64,000 bases of DNA from positions 124,001 to 188,000 of the forward strand of contig JAFFSR010000307.1 of assembly GCA_017163975.1 (NCBI GenBank), read 5' to 3'. Under the pieces are notes generated by a model, which worked only from the letters and a program-made list of their open reading frames with translations, ran no database searches and was not told where the DNA came from. Positions 33,931 through 45,444 of this stretch are shown one piece after another (within the stretch, counting starts at the first letter, position 1; each line of letters starts with the position of its first letter). Position numbers and translations under genes: made by a program. This DNA is from Anastatus disparis (Eukaryota > Arthropoda > Insecta > Hymenoptera > Eupelmidae).

Positions 33931-34369
33931 TGAGTTGTAAATTCAGCTAACTAACATAAATCCATCGTAAATATACATACATATTTTTATATGAAGTATT
34001 GACAGACATTTCATCGAGGAAAATGTTGTTAAAAGATATATCATTGAATTAATATTTGATTGACAAAACATTTTATCCAAAATCAAAGGGTATGATTGAA
34101 TAGATTGGTCAAAGGGCTCTAAGCGATTTTAGGAAAATAAACACAAAGATATGATTGATATTTAAAATTATGAAAATTTGGAAAATGTCAGACCAAAATA
34201 ATTAAAGGGCTAATGAAACTTTTATTTCCAATTAAAAGCAGGTCGAATCTATCTGTCCTTCCCTAATCAAAGAAATAATTTCTTACAAGAATTATTAATC
34301 ATAACAAAAAATAAAGAATAAGACGCATCTCGTTTCAAAAAAGTAATACTTTCTTTAACAAACAGGAAT
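33931..34369. repeat. AT-rich dispersed repeat (relative at ~48860-49090)
   Basis: 34210-34369 shares AGCAGGTC, CTATCTGTCCTT-like, ATCTCGT and TTTCT(T/C)TAA blocks in order with 48930-49060. 33931-34200 shows nothing recognisable. Confidence 0.45.
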
Positions 34370-35971
34370 CCCGGTCAAAAAAGGCTAGCTATAAAATATA
34401 GCTAAAAAAATAGTTAAATATATAGCTGTATCGAGCTGTTTTTACAGCTATATCGATGTTTTTTTAGCTGTTTTTTATAGTTAAAAATGTACTTAATTTT
34501 ATAGTTAATAATTTCATTATCTACCAAAAATATTAATAGCTACCTTTTCAACTATATTTTATAGCTATTATTATAGTTAAAAAAAACACTTAAATTTTTA
34601 GTGTATTTATTACAATATATTAATAGCTAGATATTTAACTATACTTTATAGCTGAAAATAAATGGTTTTTTAGATATTCTTTATAGTTGAAAATATACCT
34701 AAATTTTTAGTTGATAATTTGGTTATTATTCATAGATATTTAGTTGAAAAAACATGAATATTGCTATAATATAAATGAATATAGCTGTATTTTACTTATA
34801 TTTTTAGCTATTTATATAGATGTTTTTTTGACCGAGAACAGCTGAAAATATAACTGTAATTTCAGCTGTATTTTTAGCTGTTTTTTAGCCATATTTTTAA
34901 CAATTTTTTTTAGCTGAAAACATTATTAGAGTAGCTTTCAGATATATTCAAGTTCATTTATATTGTCCTTCCCTACCTTCGCTGTAAATTGATTAACCTA
35001 TACATACACTAAATCTAAGTAATAATGTCCCTGAGGTCGCTAGAAAACACGCGTGCATTTTTTAGTAACGGTTAGATGGATCGGTCTTATATACAAAGTG
35101 TACTCAACTCTCACCACTTGCGGGAGTTGGACAGAAATTTATATTTATTTTAAGCTTAATTTTTAGCTAATTTTTTTATCTAAACGTTTTTGACGCGTTG
35201 AAATTTGTGTCCAACTCTCGCAAGTGGTGAGAGTTGAGTACACTTTGTATATAAGACCAATCCATCTTACCGTTACTAAAAAATGCGCGCGTGTTTCCTA
35301 GCGCCCTCAGGGACATTATTACTTAGATTTAGTGTATGTATAGGTTAATCAATTTTTAGCAAAGGTAGGGAAGGACAATATAAATAAACTCGAGTATATC
35401 TGAAAGCTACTCTAATAATATTTTTGACTAAAAAAATTGTTAAAAATATAGCTAAAAAACAGCTAAAAATACAGCTGAAATTACAGTTATATTTTCAGCT
35501 GCTCTCGGTCAAAAAAAACATCTATATAAACAGCTAAAAATATAAGTAAAATACAGCTATATTCATTTATATTATAGCAATATTCATGTTTTTTCAGCTA
35601 AATATCTATGAGTAATAACCAAATTATCAACTAAAAATTTAGGTATATTTTCAACTATAAAGAATATCTAAAAAACCATTTATTTTCAGCTATAAAGTAT
35701 AGTTAAATATCTAGCTATTAATATATTGTAATAAATACACTAAAAATTTAAGTGTTTTTTTTAACTATAATAATAGCTATAAAATATAGTTGAAAAGGTA
35801 GCTATTAATATTTTTGGTAGATAATGAAATTATTAACTATAGAATTAAGTATATTTTTAACTATAAAAAACAGCTAAAAAAACATCGATATAGCTGTAAA
35901 AACAGCTCGATACAGCTATATATTTTACTATTTTTTTAGCTATATTTTATAGCTAGCCTTTTTTGACCGGG
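34370..35971. mobile_element. 1.6-kb near-perfect palindrome rich in TAGCTA/AGCTG motifs
   Basis: Ends CCCGGTCAAAAAAGGCTAGC and its reverse complement. Arms of ~770 bp run to a short loop at ~35142-35192. The outer part of each arm is packed with ATAGCTA, AGCTGT and TTTATAGTT motifs. The inner part holds CTCACCACTTGCGGGAGTTG. AT flanks both ends, a possible 2-bp duplication. No coding capacity. The arms differ at few positions, so the element is recent or homogenised by conversion. Confidence 0.88.
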
Positions 35972-36849
35972 ATTGAATTCATTACTTCATTTCGAGGAAA
36001 ACATTAAAAAGCTAAGAACATAGAAATCTACTCTGAAGAAGCTCATATGAGATATCGTATGATATATGGCTGATTCCATTCAGATTCATGCAGGCCGCCA
36101 CTGATCGAATTTTTTTTTTCTTCTAGGTAATAAAAATACCTTCTATTATGTATATGAAGATAAAATTTACCTCATAGAACGCTCAAAAATTTTTTTTTTT
36201 TACTACAGCAATTTTAGTGTTCGATGTAAAAACGAAAATTCAAAACTTGAAAATGAACCTCTACTTTTAAATGACTATAGCTCCGTCAATTTTTAACCTT
36301 TTTGGACGTTCTTTTAACGAAAGTGTGTGAAATTTGGTCTAGTTTTAAATGCAATCTCGATTTTTGTAATACAATTTGATCTCGCTGAGTTATTTACGAA
36401 AAACCGAAAAAAGCGATTTTTTTTTAAACACGATTTTCTCAAAAACTATATTTTTTTTTTTTTTTAAATTTTTATATGATTTTATACATAAAAAATACTA
36501 ACTTTTAGGGTAGGTGAGAATATGCGATTTTGCCTTATTTTTTTTAAACAGATTTTTAAAGGTTTTTTTTATATTTTCGATTTTAAAACATTGATACCAT
36601 GGCGCATCGTACTATTTTTCCAACTTTACGTGTTCTTACAACTATTTTTATGCTTTTATTTATTAATATATCAAAAATATCAACAATAATCTTTAAAATA
36701 AACCCCAGATCGAATATTTTGATCAATTAGAACAAAAGTTATGACGATTTAAAGTTTAAAAAAAAATGCTGAAACTTTAAATAAATATGATATTTACAGA
36801 TGCTTTGAATAATTATAAAAAAGAGAATAAACAAGACATTGCAGATTTT

Positions 36850-37690
36850 ATTCAGAAAAATCAAATTTACTGAATAAAACTAGCACAATTGAAAATTTCT
36901 TAATAGAGTTAAGAGAGCGTGCTCTCACTGTAAGAGCTCATAAATTGGTCAAAAAAATTCAACGTATAGCAATTAAAGAAGTTAAACTTTTAGCGAAAAA
37001 TAATGACTTCCAATTAGTTATTCGTGTCGATTTTGCAGAAAATTGGACATTTCTGCTTCAAAATGAAATTTAAAGCTATTATTAGAGAAAAACCAAATAT
37101 CAATATTTACGTCAGTATGCTATTTTGGAAATGATAAGACAGTCAGTTATGTCACCGTCTCTGACGATATTAAACATGATTCGTCTCATGCCCTAATGAC
37201 TATGAATTTAATTATCGACAACTTAAAACAAAAACATATTGCGCAAGATCTTGATGAAATCATAACCATTTTTGATGGAGCTGCCAGTCATTTTAAAAAT
37301 AGATATCAATTCTATGAGTTTCAAAACTCAAAAGTAAACAGAAAATGGCTTTTTTCTGCAACAGGTCATGGCAAAGGCGCTTGTGATGGTATTGGTGGTT
37401 AAGTTATACATTATGCTACCATGCATAATCTGTCCAAGAAGAATGCAGATTTTATTAGAAACGCTGAAACTTTCGCCACTCACGTATCAAAATATACTCC
37501 GTCGATTAACATTCTTGTTATCCGCTAGGATGAGTTAGAAGTTTTTCGACAGACAAAAAAAATGGAATAGTTAGGAAATGCAAAAGAAATTAAAGGTATT
37601 TAAAAGATTCACTGTAGAAAAAGAAAACGAAACCAAATCTACACTGCTAAAACTTCGAGACATGAGTGGCAAGAAGTAAATTGAAAGGTT
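36850..37690 (+). pseudogene. Transposase-like remnant (VDFAENWT / DGAASHFKNRY / HGKGACDGIGG)
   Basis: Readable across several frames: LRERALTVRAH, VIRVDFAENWT, then YVTVSDDIKHDS, IFDGAASHFKNRY and SATGHGKGACDGIGG (longest open piece 37196-37402). These blocks match a protein type I recall from many arthropod and cnidarian genomes (DFAEN, SDGAASQFKNR, TSHGKG..DG.GG), usually annotated as uncharacterised; an RNase-H-like transposase is the likely identity (inference). Frameshifts and stops occur throughout, e.g. TAA just after DGIGG. Flanked by the element's own long TIRs, which supports the role. Confidence 0.72.
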
Positions 37691-38141
37691 TTATTCCTAT
37701 TCAGATTTTTTTATTCACATTAGTTCTCAATTCATTAGTGTTCATTTCTTAATTGTATCGCATATTATTTGTTCATTGGGAATGACCAAATAATATATTT
37801 TAGTATTTAAAAAATTCACCTTTTCAGAATTTGAAATTCAAATTCAAAATTCAAAATTCAAAATTTAAAGTAAATATATTTATTTAAAGTTTCAGCATTT
37901 TTTTTTAAACTTTAAATCGTCATAACTTTTGTTCTAATTGATCAAAATATTCGATCCGGGGTTTATTTTAAAGATTATTGTTGATATTTTTGATATATTA
38001 ATAAATAAAAGCATAAAAATAGTTGTAAGAACACGTAAAGTTGGAAAAATAGTACGATGCGCCATGGTATCAATGTTTTAAAATCGAAAATATAAAAAAA
38101 ACGTTTAAAAATCTGTTTAAAAAAAATAAGGCAAAATCGCA

Positions 38142-39427
38142 CACGGAAAAAAGTTTTCACCCGTAAAACCAATGCTAAATTCGATTAGATGTTTAAATTC
38201 CAATGCTAGTGTGTTCTAAAGTAATGAATAGCATTAATTTTTTTCGCTCTATTGAGAGCACAAATAAAATTCATACCAGTGTAGTATTTTTTAGTGCTAT
38301 AAATATTTATTTTCGATAACTGATGCGTGAATTTACAATGCCACCTTTGGCACGGTTTTTTTGGGTGCCAAGCAAGTTAAATAACGGCGCTGGTGTATGT
38401 TTGTGTATACGAATTTTCGATTGTAGCAGTGTGCACAATTGTGAAGTTTTACACAAAAGTTTTTCTATTTATTGCATAGGAAATAAGTGCCAAATGGATA
38501 ATTTTATACAAAAAATATTAAAATATTAAAATTTTCAAATAGATCAATTTATGTTGGCGCACCTTCAGGAGTTTTTTTATTACATTAAAAGAGGATTTAT
38601 TCAAATTGAACTGAAATTTATTTACCCGGGCGTTAGCAAGGCTAAAGATATTTCATAAAAAGTTGCCAAAATATTTTTTCAATTAGAACTTTAATATAAA
38701 TATTAAATTTTATTGAAAAACGAAAGATGGAGATAAGTCGTTATTCCAATCATGATTGAAGATTCTCTTTGCAACGAATCCTCCGCTGACAATTTTATTT
38801 TTCTCATGTTTTGCATTTTTCCTACAAATTTTTCGCATAGAGAATTATTTTATTGGATTATCACAATACGTGCATTTGAAAGCACAAATCTTTAGCTTTA
38901 TTTTGAGTACTGCTTCTCTATGTTACTTTTATGAGAAGTTACATAAAAAAAATGAGAAAAAATTGCAAGTTCGTTTTGACCAGTTTTCACGTATAATTTC
39001 GTACTAAAATAACTAAATAACTTTTCTTGAAAAAGAAATCTTGTTGAACTTTGAACATAAAACTCTGTCATTATGTTTTCACAGACATGTATATATATAT
39101 ATATATACATACATACATACATGTATAAATAAATAAAATATAACTGACTTGAAAGATTATTTATGATAGCAATAAGTTGATTTTGTGAAAAAACTGATAC
39201 CATGCATTCAGAATTTCTCTGTTAATGCGCAGAACTGAAATTTTGATGTTGGCACTGGAAAAAACCGTGCTAGTCATTGAAAATCAATGTGCTGGACCTT
39301 AAAAGGTAAAATAGTAAAACTAGCATTGATTAAAATGATACTGTCATGGTTTTTTTCATTATGAAACACGCAATTTTAACCTTCTATTATTTAGCACTAG
39401 TTTTTAAGGTGAAAACTTTTTTCCGTG
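38142..39427. mobile_element. 1.29-kb TIR element, CA target duplication, nested in the right TIR
   Basis: Ends CACGGAAAAAAGTTTTCACC and its exact reverse complement (20 bp), with weaker similarity for ~20 bp more. CA flanks both sides (38140-38141 and 39428-39429). Removing it plus one CA restores the uninterrupted sequence seen in the left TIR of the host. The interior has a CATA/TA microsatellite (~39087-39124) and no recognised gene. Confidence 0.88.
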
Positions 39428-39883
39428 CATATTCTCACCTACCCTAAAAGTTAGTATTTTTTATGTATAAAATCATATAAAAATTTCAAAAAAAAAAAAT
39501 ATAGTTTTTGAGAAAATCGTGTTTGAAAAAAATTGCTTTTTTCAGTTTTTCGTAAATAACTCAGCGAGATCAAATTGTATTACAAAAATCGAGATTGCAT
39601 TTAAAACTAGACTAAATTTCGCACACTTTTGTTAAAGGAACATCCAAAAAGGTTAAAAATTGACGGAGCTATAGTCATTTAAACGTAGAGGTTCATTTTC
39701 AATTTTTGAATTTTCGTTTTTACATCCAACTCTAAAATTGCTGTAGTAAAAAAAAAAAATTTTTGAGCGTTCTATGAGGTAAATTTTATCTTCATATACA
39801 TAATAGAAGGTATTTTTATTACTTAGAAGAAAAAAAAAAATTCGATCAGTGACGGCCTGCATGAATCTGAATGGAATCAGCCA

Positions 39884-40321
39884 TATAATATATAATATAA
39901 TATATCATATGACATATCACAAAAAGTATCACGAGAGATCTCACACGAGTTATCGTACCTAAAACTCTTTTATTTATTTAATCCATAGCAATTTATCATA
40001 TGAATAATTATACGAGATATCATATAATACATCATATCATAAGTAACACAGATTTTATTTTTCTAATCCATAGCAATTTATTATATAATACATTGTATGG
40101 ATTTTATTTTTCTTATCTATAAAATTTTATCATCTGACTAATATAAGATATCATATGATAAGCCATAGATTTCATTTTTGTAATCCATAGTAATTTATCA
40201 TATAAAATATTATATGATATATGCTATGATCCATTCTATAAATTTTATTCCTTTGATCCATAGTATTTCATTATATGACTTATCATATAAGATATCAGAT
40301 GATAAGTCATGTGATAAATTA
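39884..40321 (+). repeat. ATCATATGATA-rich satellite-like arm, left side
   Basis: Motif TTTATTTTTCTAATCCATAG followed by AATTTATCATAT recurs every ~50-75 bp at ~40050, ~40100, ~40170 and ~40240. The reverse complement occupies 44552-44767 and 45172-45440. Confidence 0.75.
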
Positions 40322-40904
40322 CACAGGCACACGAAAAAAAATTGTCGGTTCTGGGATGGAGACTATATTTTTCTTTCGTATTTTTTTCCGCTGAATCCGA
40401 ATCCGGCGTCAAAAGTAGGGGGTTGGCCTCATGTTTTGAACATAACCTAAAAAAACGGTCAAAAAACCGTGTTTCTGTGGGAAAACATGAAAATAAAAAA
40501 TAAAAATTGTTTCTAGCACATCAAAAACCCTTTATTTTTATGCATTTTGGCCTGCTAAATCCGAATTTGATATAAAAAAAGAGAGCTGACCGCCTTATTT
40601 TGAACATAACCTCAAAAAACTGTTTATAAAGCAGTGTTTCTGTGGAAAAACGTGAGAAGAACAAAACACATTGTTTTTAGTACATCAAAAACGCTTTATT
40701 TTTATGTATTTTAGCTTGTTGAATCTAAATTTGTTATGAAAAAAAAGATTTGAACGATTAATTTTAAAGATAACCCCAAAAAACTATTTAAAAGTCAATT
40801 TACACAAGAGATAAATTGACTTACGCTTGCGTATACGCTTGTCTTCGAACAAACTATGCAAAGGATTCCTACGCCTTTTTTTCTTATTAGGTTGTACTTC
40901 TCTT

Positions 40905-42121
40905 TTTAGCATCCAGCAATAGTCCGCCATCATGTTTACGCTACATTTTCCTTGTCATCTACGATCGAATTTCTTTATATCCTGATGAAATCTTTCACCA
41001 TGCTCTTCACTGTAGTCACCTAGAAATTCATTAAGCAACCTAATTTTTTGAAATTTTGTACCATAGTTTTTACGATACTCTTGTAGCTCTCATCTTTATT
41101 GTTACCAAGATGCTTTGTTGCAAAATCTTTAAAACTCAACCAGGCTGCCTTCTCGGTATCATTCATACTTTTAACGAATTCTTCGTCCCTGAACATTTTG
41201 CGAATTTGAGGTCCATCAAAAATACCTTCCTTAAAATTAACCAGAGTTATATTCGTAAAGATGGTTTCTGAGTATTTGAAGCATCGCCCTTCTTTATCGA
41301 GAGCTTTCACAAATTGTTTCATTAGCCCTAATTTAATGTGTAGAGGTGGTAAAAGGATTTTGTTAGGATCGACAAAAGGACAATTGATGACATTGCTGGA
41401 ACCTGGAGTAAGTGATGGTCACGCTGGCCATACTTTTGTATTATAGTGTTTTCCTCTATCTTGACTGTCAAACATGCATAAATAGCATGGGTACTTAGTA
41501 AAATCTGATTGTTTACCTAGTATCGTGGACAATATTTTCAGGTCTCCGCAAATTAACCATTCATGCTCACTATACTTTATTTTATTTAAAACCTTTTCGA
41601 TGTGACAGTATTCTTCTTTGAGTACAATTGAATGAGCCAATGGTAACGGAGCATGCTCGTTCGTATTGTGGAGAAGAACTGCCTTCAAGCTTTACTTAGA
41701 TGAATCGATGAATAACCTTCACTCTTTTGGCTTGTATAAATTTGGTTTAAAATCATTAATAAGTCCTCGTACATTGGTGCAATACACCAGATCAGATTTG
41801 TTAGTGAAGTATGATCGAAACACTCCTTCTCGGTTTCGATAAAATGTAACGTTTACGTTCATACTAACAGATTGAAAGACTTTAATTGAGTAACCATTAA
41901 TTCAGCTGCATCTTTTGCTAATCCAGCATTCCTAAACATGTCATTAAGTTGAGCTTGAGAGGTCTTTTGTTGGCTTTTCTCTTTATCGATGGGAACATAT
42001 TCCTCATCACTGACTGAAGGCACTTTCGACGGGTTCACTTTCTGCTGTCGTCAGTATCGTCATCTGTATGGTCGTTAAGATTTTCTACGTCTTCTTCTGT
42101 ACCACAATCAACTACCATACT
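40905..42121 (-). pseudogene. Transposase-like protein, left arm copy
   Basis: Read right to left: an acidic N-terminal part (~41940-42110), then AVLLHNTNEHAPLPLAHSI, WLICGDLKILSTILGKQ, YPCYLCMFDS (41419-41688). Next MKQFVKALDKEGRCFKY, EGIFDGPQIRKMF and LGCLMNF (41020-41322), then EEHGERFHQDIKKF and MMADYCWMLKR near 40905-41020. These blocks match an uncharacterised, highly repeated arthropod/cnidarian protein that I take to be a transposase (inference). Frameshifts separate the pieces, and a short segment present in the right arm (LKLHFLDSHIDESPP) is missing. Confidence 0.68.
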
Positions 42122-42300
42122 ATCCATTCCTTATATAAAGCTGTCTCGTGAAGCCTCGTCTATCAAACTTTCGACTATTTGCTTCTGCGGACGAACGACA
42201 CTAGAAACTGTTGCACACAATATTTTATCTGGTCGCACTTTATTTACTTGAGTTACATTTGTCATGCAAGTGTAGCAGTCACTTTTTATATATGCTAGTA

Positions 42301-42571
42301 CACGGAGAAGTTTTGCATCATAAACGATGGTGCGCTTTTAAAACGGGCCACAAGGTGGCTCGCATTAACGATGAATATCGATGCGTGTCTAAACAAGCAT
42401 CAAATTTTTCGATGCGGCGCCACCTCGCGCACTATATTTCGATTTATGCACGAGAAAAAGTGATGCATGAATTATGAAATACGAAGTAGTATGCGTGATT
42501 TACGATGCAAAAGGCATCACTTTTTCTAGTGCGTCACGCATCATGTTTGTTGAGGCAAAACTCTCTCGGTG
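42301..42571. mobile_element. 271-bp TIR element at the centre of the 4.2-kb transposon
   Basis: Ends CACGGAGAAGTTTTGCATCA and (reverse strand) CACCGAGAGAGTTTTGCCTC, i.e. imperfect TIRs, with TA on both sides. The interior repeats GCAC(G/T)AGAAAAAGTGATGC twice. Non-coding. Confidence 0.65.
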
Positions 42572-42589
42572 TATACTAGAGTAGTATGC

Positions 42590-43965
42590 TGGTTGATTGT
42601 GGTACAGAAGAAGACGTAGAAAATCTTAACGACCACTTAGACGACGATACTGACTACAGCAGAAAGTGAATCCGTCGAAAGTGAAGAACTGTCTTCGGAC
42701 AGTGATGAGGAATATGTTCCCATTCGTAAAGAGAAAAGCCAAAAAAAGATCTCTCAAGCTCAACTTAATGACATGTTTAGGAATGCTGGATTAGCAAAAG
42801 ATGCAGCTGAATTAATGGCTTCTCAATTAAAGTCTTTCAATGTATTAGTAAAGGACGTAAACGTTACATTTTATTGAAACCGAGAAGAAGCGTTTCGATC
42901 ATACTTCACTAACGAATCTGATCTAGTGTATTGCACACGGAGAGAAAAATCAGGTTACTATCCCATGAAATTTCAAGTGATTATCACACGATATTTTTTC
43001 ACCTAATATTATCGAAGAAACAAGTGATTTTTAGATGATATCCATGTTTTTAATAGATGGCGGTGCATCATGTTAAAATTACTTGAGGCCCACGGGATTT
43101 TCACGTGGCACTCGAGTGAATTCATCAGTGGTGCGGCTGACCCAGTAGCACGGACTTTGAAAGGAGAGGGAGAGAGAGAGAAACAAAGTAACCAAAGGGT
43201 TTAGCTTATAAAAATCGACATACCCCCACTCTACTCGCACAGTATGTGTATTCTAACTGACTGCTGCTACGAATATACACATATTCTTTACTCTCTCTCT
43301 CTCTCTTTCAAAGCCCATGCTACTAGATCGGCCCTACCACCATTAAATTCACTTGAGTTCCACGTGAAAATCCCGTGAGCGTCCAAGTAATAATAACATG
43401 GCACCTATAGCATTTTAAGTTAGATGCTATTCTGATTAAATTAACTTCATTTCATGAGAATCTTACATGAAGAATCGTATAATTTTAACGTGTTAAATTT
43501 ATCATGAGAAAATAACCTGATTTTTCTCTCCGTGCATCGATGTACGAGGACTTATTAATTAGTTCAAACCAAATTTATACAAGCCAGAAGAGTGGAGGTT
43601 ACTCATTGATTTATCTGAGCGAAGCTTGAAGACAGTTCTTCTTGACAATACGAACGAGTATGCTCCGTTACCATTGGCTCATTGAACTGTACTCGAAGAA
43701 GAATACTGTAACATCGAAAAGATTTTGAATAAAATATACAAGAGCATGGTAGAAACTATGGTACAAAATTTAAAAAAATTAGGTTGCTTAATGAATTTGA
43801 AACTCCACTTTCTCGATTCGCACATTGATGAATCTCCACCAGTCCTAGGTGACTACAGTAAAGAGCATGGTGAAAGATTTTATCAGGATATAAAGAAATT
43901 CGATCGTAGATGACAAGGAAAATGTAGCGTAAACATGATGGCGGACTATTGCTGGATGCTAAAAA
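42590..43965 (+). pseudogene. Transposase-like protein, right arm copy
   Basis: Same gene as 40905-42121 in reverse. An N-terminal acidic part (ESVESEELSSDSDEEYVPIR) leads to SQAQLNDMFRNAGLAKDAA, NESDLVYC (split by the nested element at 42936-43534), SLKTVLLDNTNEYAPLPLAH, KLHFLDSHIDESPPVLGDYS, EHGERFYQDIKKFDRR and MMADYCWMLKREVQ. About 650 bp containing the CGDLK and PCYLC blocks are deleted between LNKI and YKSMVETMVQN. Stops at many points. Confidence 0.68.
42936..43534. mobile_element. 599-bp TIR element, CA target duplication
   Basis: Ends CACGGAGAGAAAAATCAGGT and its reverse complement. CA flanks both sides (42934-42935 and 43535-43536). Removing it plus one CA gives the same length as the uninterrupted left arm of the host. 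The interior is itself inverted: a GA-run near 43165 against a CT-run near 43295, with CACGTG(G/A)AA-type blocks outside. Confidence 0.88.
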
Positions 43966-44551
43966 GAGAAGTACAACCTAATAAGAAAAAAGGCGTAGGA
44001 ATCCTTTGCATAGGTTGTTCGAAGACAAGCGTATACGCAAGCGTAAGTCAATTTATCTCTTGTGCAAATTGACTTTTAAATAGTTTTTTGGGGTTATCTT
44101 TAAAAGTAATCGGTCAAATCTTTTTTTTCATAACAAATTTAGATTTAACAAGCTAAAATACATAAAAATAAAGCGTTTTTGATGTACTAAAAACAATGTG
44201 TTTTGTTCTTCTCACGTTTTTCCACAGAAACACTGCTTTATAAACAGTTTTTTGAGATTATGTTCAAAATTAGGCGGTCGGCTCTCTTTTTTCATATCAA
44301 ATTCGGATTTAGCAGGCCAAAATGCATAAAAATAAAGGGTTTTTGATGTGCTAAAAACAATTTTTATTTTTTATTTTCATGTTTTCCCACAGAAACACGG
44401 TTTTTGACCGTTTTTTTAGGTTATGTTCAAAATATGCAGCCAACCCTCTACTTTTGACGACAGATTCGGATTCAGTGGAAAAAAATATAAAAGAAAAGTA
44501 TAGTCTCCATCCCAGAACCGATTATTTTTATTTTTGGTGGGCCTGTGTTAT

Positions 44552-45444
44552 TATAGTTTAGGAAAACAAAATATATATGATATATCATATGATAAATTAC
44601 TATAAATTAGGGAAATAAAATCTATAAGATACACATATAATAAGTTATATGATAAGTTATTATAGACCGTAGAAGTAAAATCCATATAATACGTCTTATG
44701 ATAACTTACATGAGAAGTCATATGGCATTTTGAGTTATCGTATGATAATCTATATGATAAATTAGTACACTGAAAGAAATTTCGTCTTTGGGTATCTCGA
44801 TATTTAGAGTCTATTGATTTCATGAAAGAAACAACATTTCATAACTCTACATTTCGTATTATTTCAATTCGTACAAGTGTATAAAATAAACTCTAAGAAT
44901 CCTCGAATACATGCAAAACGAAACTGAACTTGATCTTACTCGAAATTCGTAAATATGGAATTCGATGAGTCCTCGCAATAGCGCAAGCGCACGGCCGAGC
45001 TACCTCAACTCGGCTCTGGGCGTCTGAGACTCCGAGAGCCGAGATTCTCGATTTCTGTAATACCTTTGAATAAGAGACTCCGACGCTAGCGAATCAATTT
45101 AACACAATGATTGAAAAGTCTTTATCCCTTCAGTCATCGACATCTCCAATGGCGAAATTTTTTTCAGTGTATGAATTGGAAAAATAAAAATTATCTGATA
45201 TATTATATTATGATATATCATATGTGATCGTACGTGATAAGTCCTATGTCAAATTATTATGGATTAGAAAAATAAAATCCATATGAGATATCATATGATA
45301 TATTATATCATATCTTATATGAGGTTTCAACACGATAGCTCATGTAAGATCATATGTAATATTTCTTATGATATATTTTATGATGTATCATTAGATATAT
45401 TATTTTATATATCATATGAGATCTCATATGAGTTTTTTTAGTAG
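44552..45444 (-). repeat. ATCATATGATA-rich satellite-like arm, right side
   Basis: Reverse complement of the 39884-40321 motif (GGATTAGAAAAATAAAATCC at ~45245). Interrupted by the TIR element at 44768-45169. Confidence 0.75.
44768..45169. mobile_element. 402-bp TIR element, TA duplication
   Basis: Ends CACTGAAAGAAATTTCG and CGAAATTTTTTTCAGTG with TA on both sides (44766-44767 and 45170-45171). Same terminus as the 300-bp element in LINE copy 3. GC-rich core (GCGCAAGCGCACGGCCGAG) with short inverted blocks around CTCGGCTC and GAGCCGAG. Confidence 0.85.

Larger units (their letters stand above)
36067..39883 (+). mobile_element. 3.8-kb transposon with ~720-bp TIRs and dead transposase
   Basis: Left TIR 36067-~36790 and right TIR ~37875-39883 are inverted copies starting TGGCTGATTCCATTCAGATT. 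The right TIR is interrupted by the element at 38142-39427. Flanks read TATA on both sides, a possible 4-bp duplication. The interior holds a transposase remnant on the + strand. A second, larger pair of the same TIRs lies at 50027-50760 and 59800-60542. Confidence 0.88.
40322..44548. mobile_element. 4.2-kb transposon of two head-to-head arms, TTA duplication
   Basis: Left arm 40322-~42121 and right arm ~42588-44548 are inverted copies, ends CACAGGC and GCCTGTG. TTA flanks both sides (40319-40321 and 44549-44551). Each arm carries the same transposase-like gene read outward from the centre. The arms have different internal deletions. Two small elements are nested in it (42301-42571 in the centre and 42936-43534 in the right arm). 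Confidence 0.88.
36028..45444. mobile_element. Host palindromic element split by nested insertions
   Basis: Four pieces (36028-36066, 39884-40321, 44549-44767, 45172-45444) carry CTCATATGAGAT, TATCATATGATA and TTTATTTTTCTAATCCATAG. Pieces left of the 4.2-kb element are in one orientation and pieces right of it in the other. The ends match as inverted repeats: CTACT then CTCATATGAGAT on the left, and the reverse complement on the right. Joined, the pieces total ~0.97 kb. Non-coding. Confidence 0.65.
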
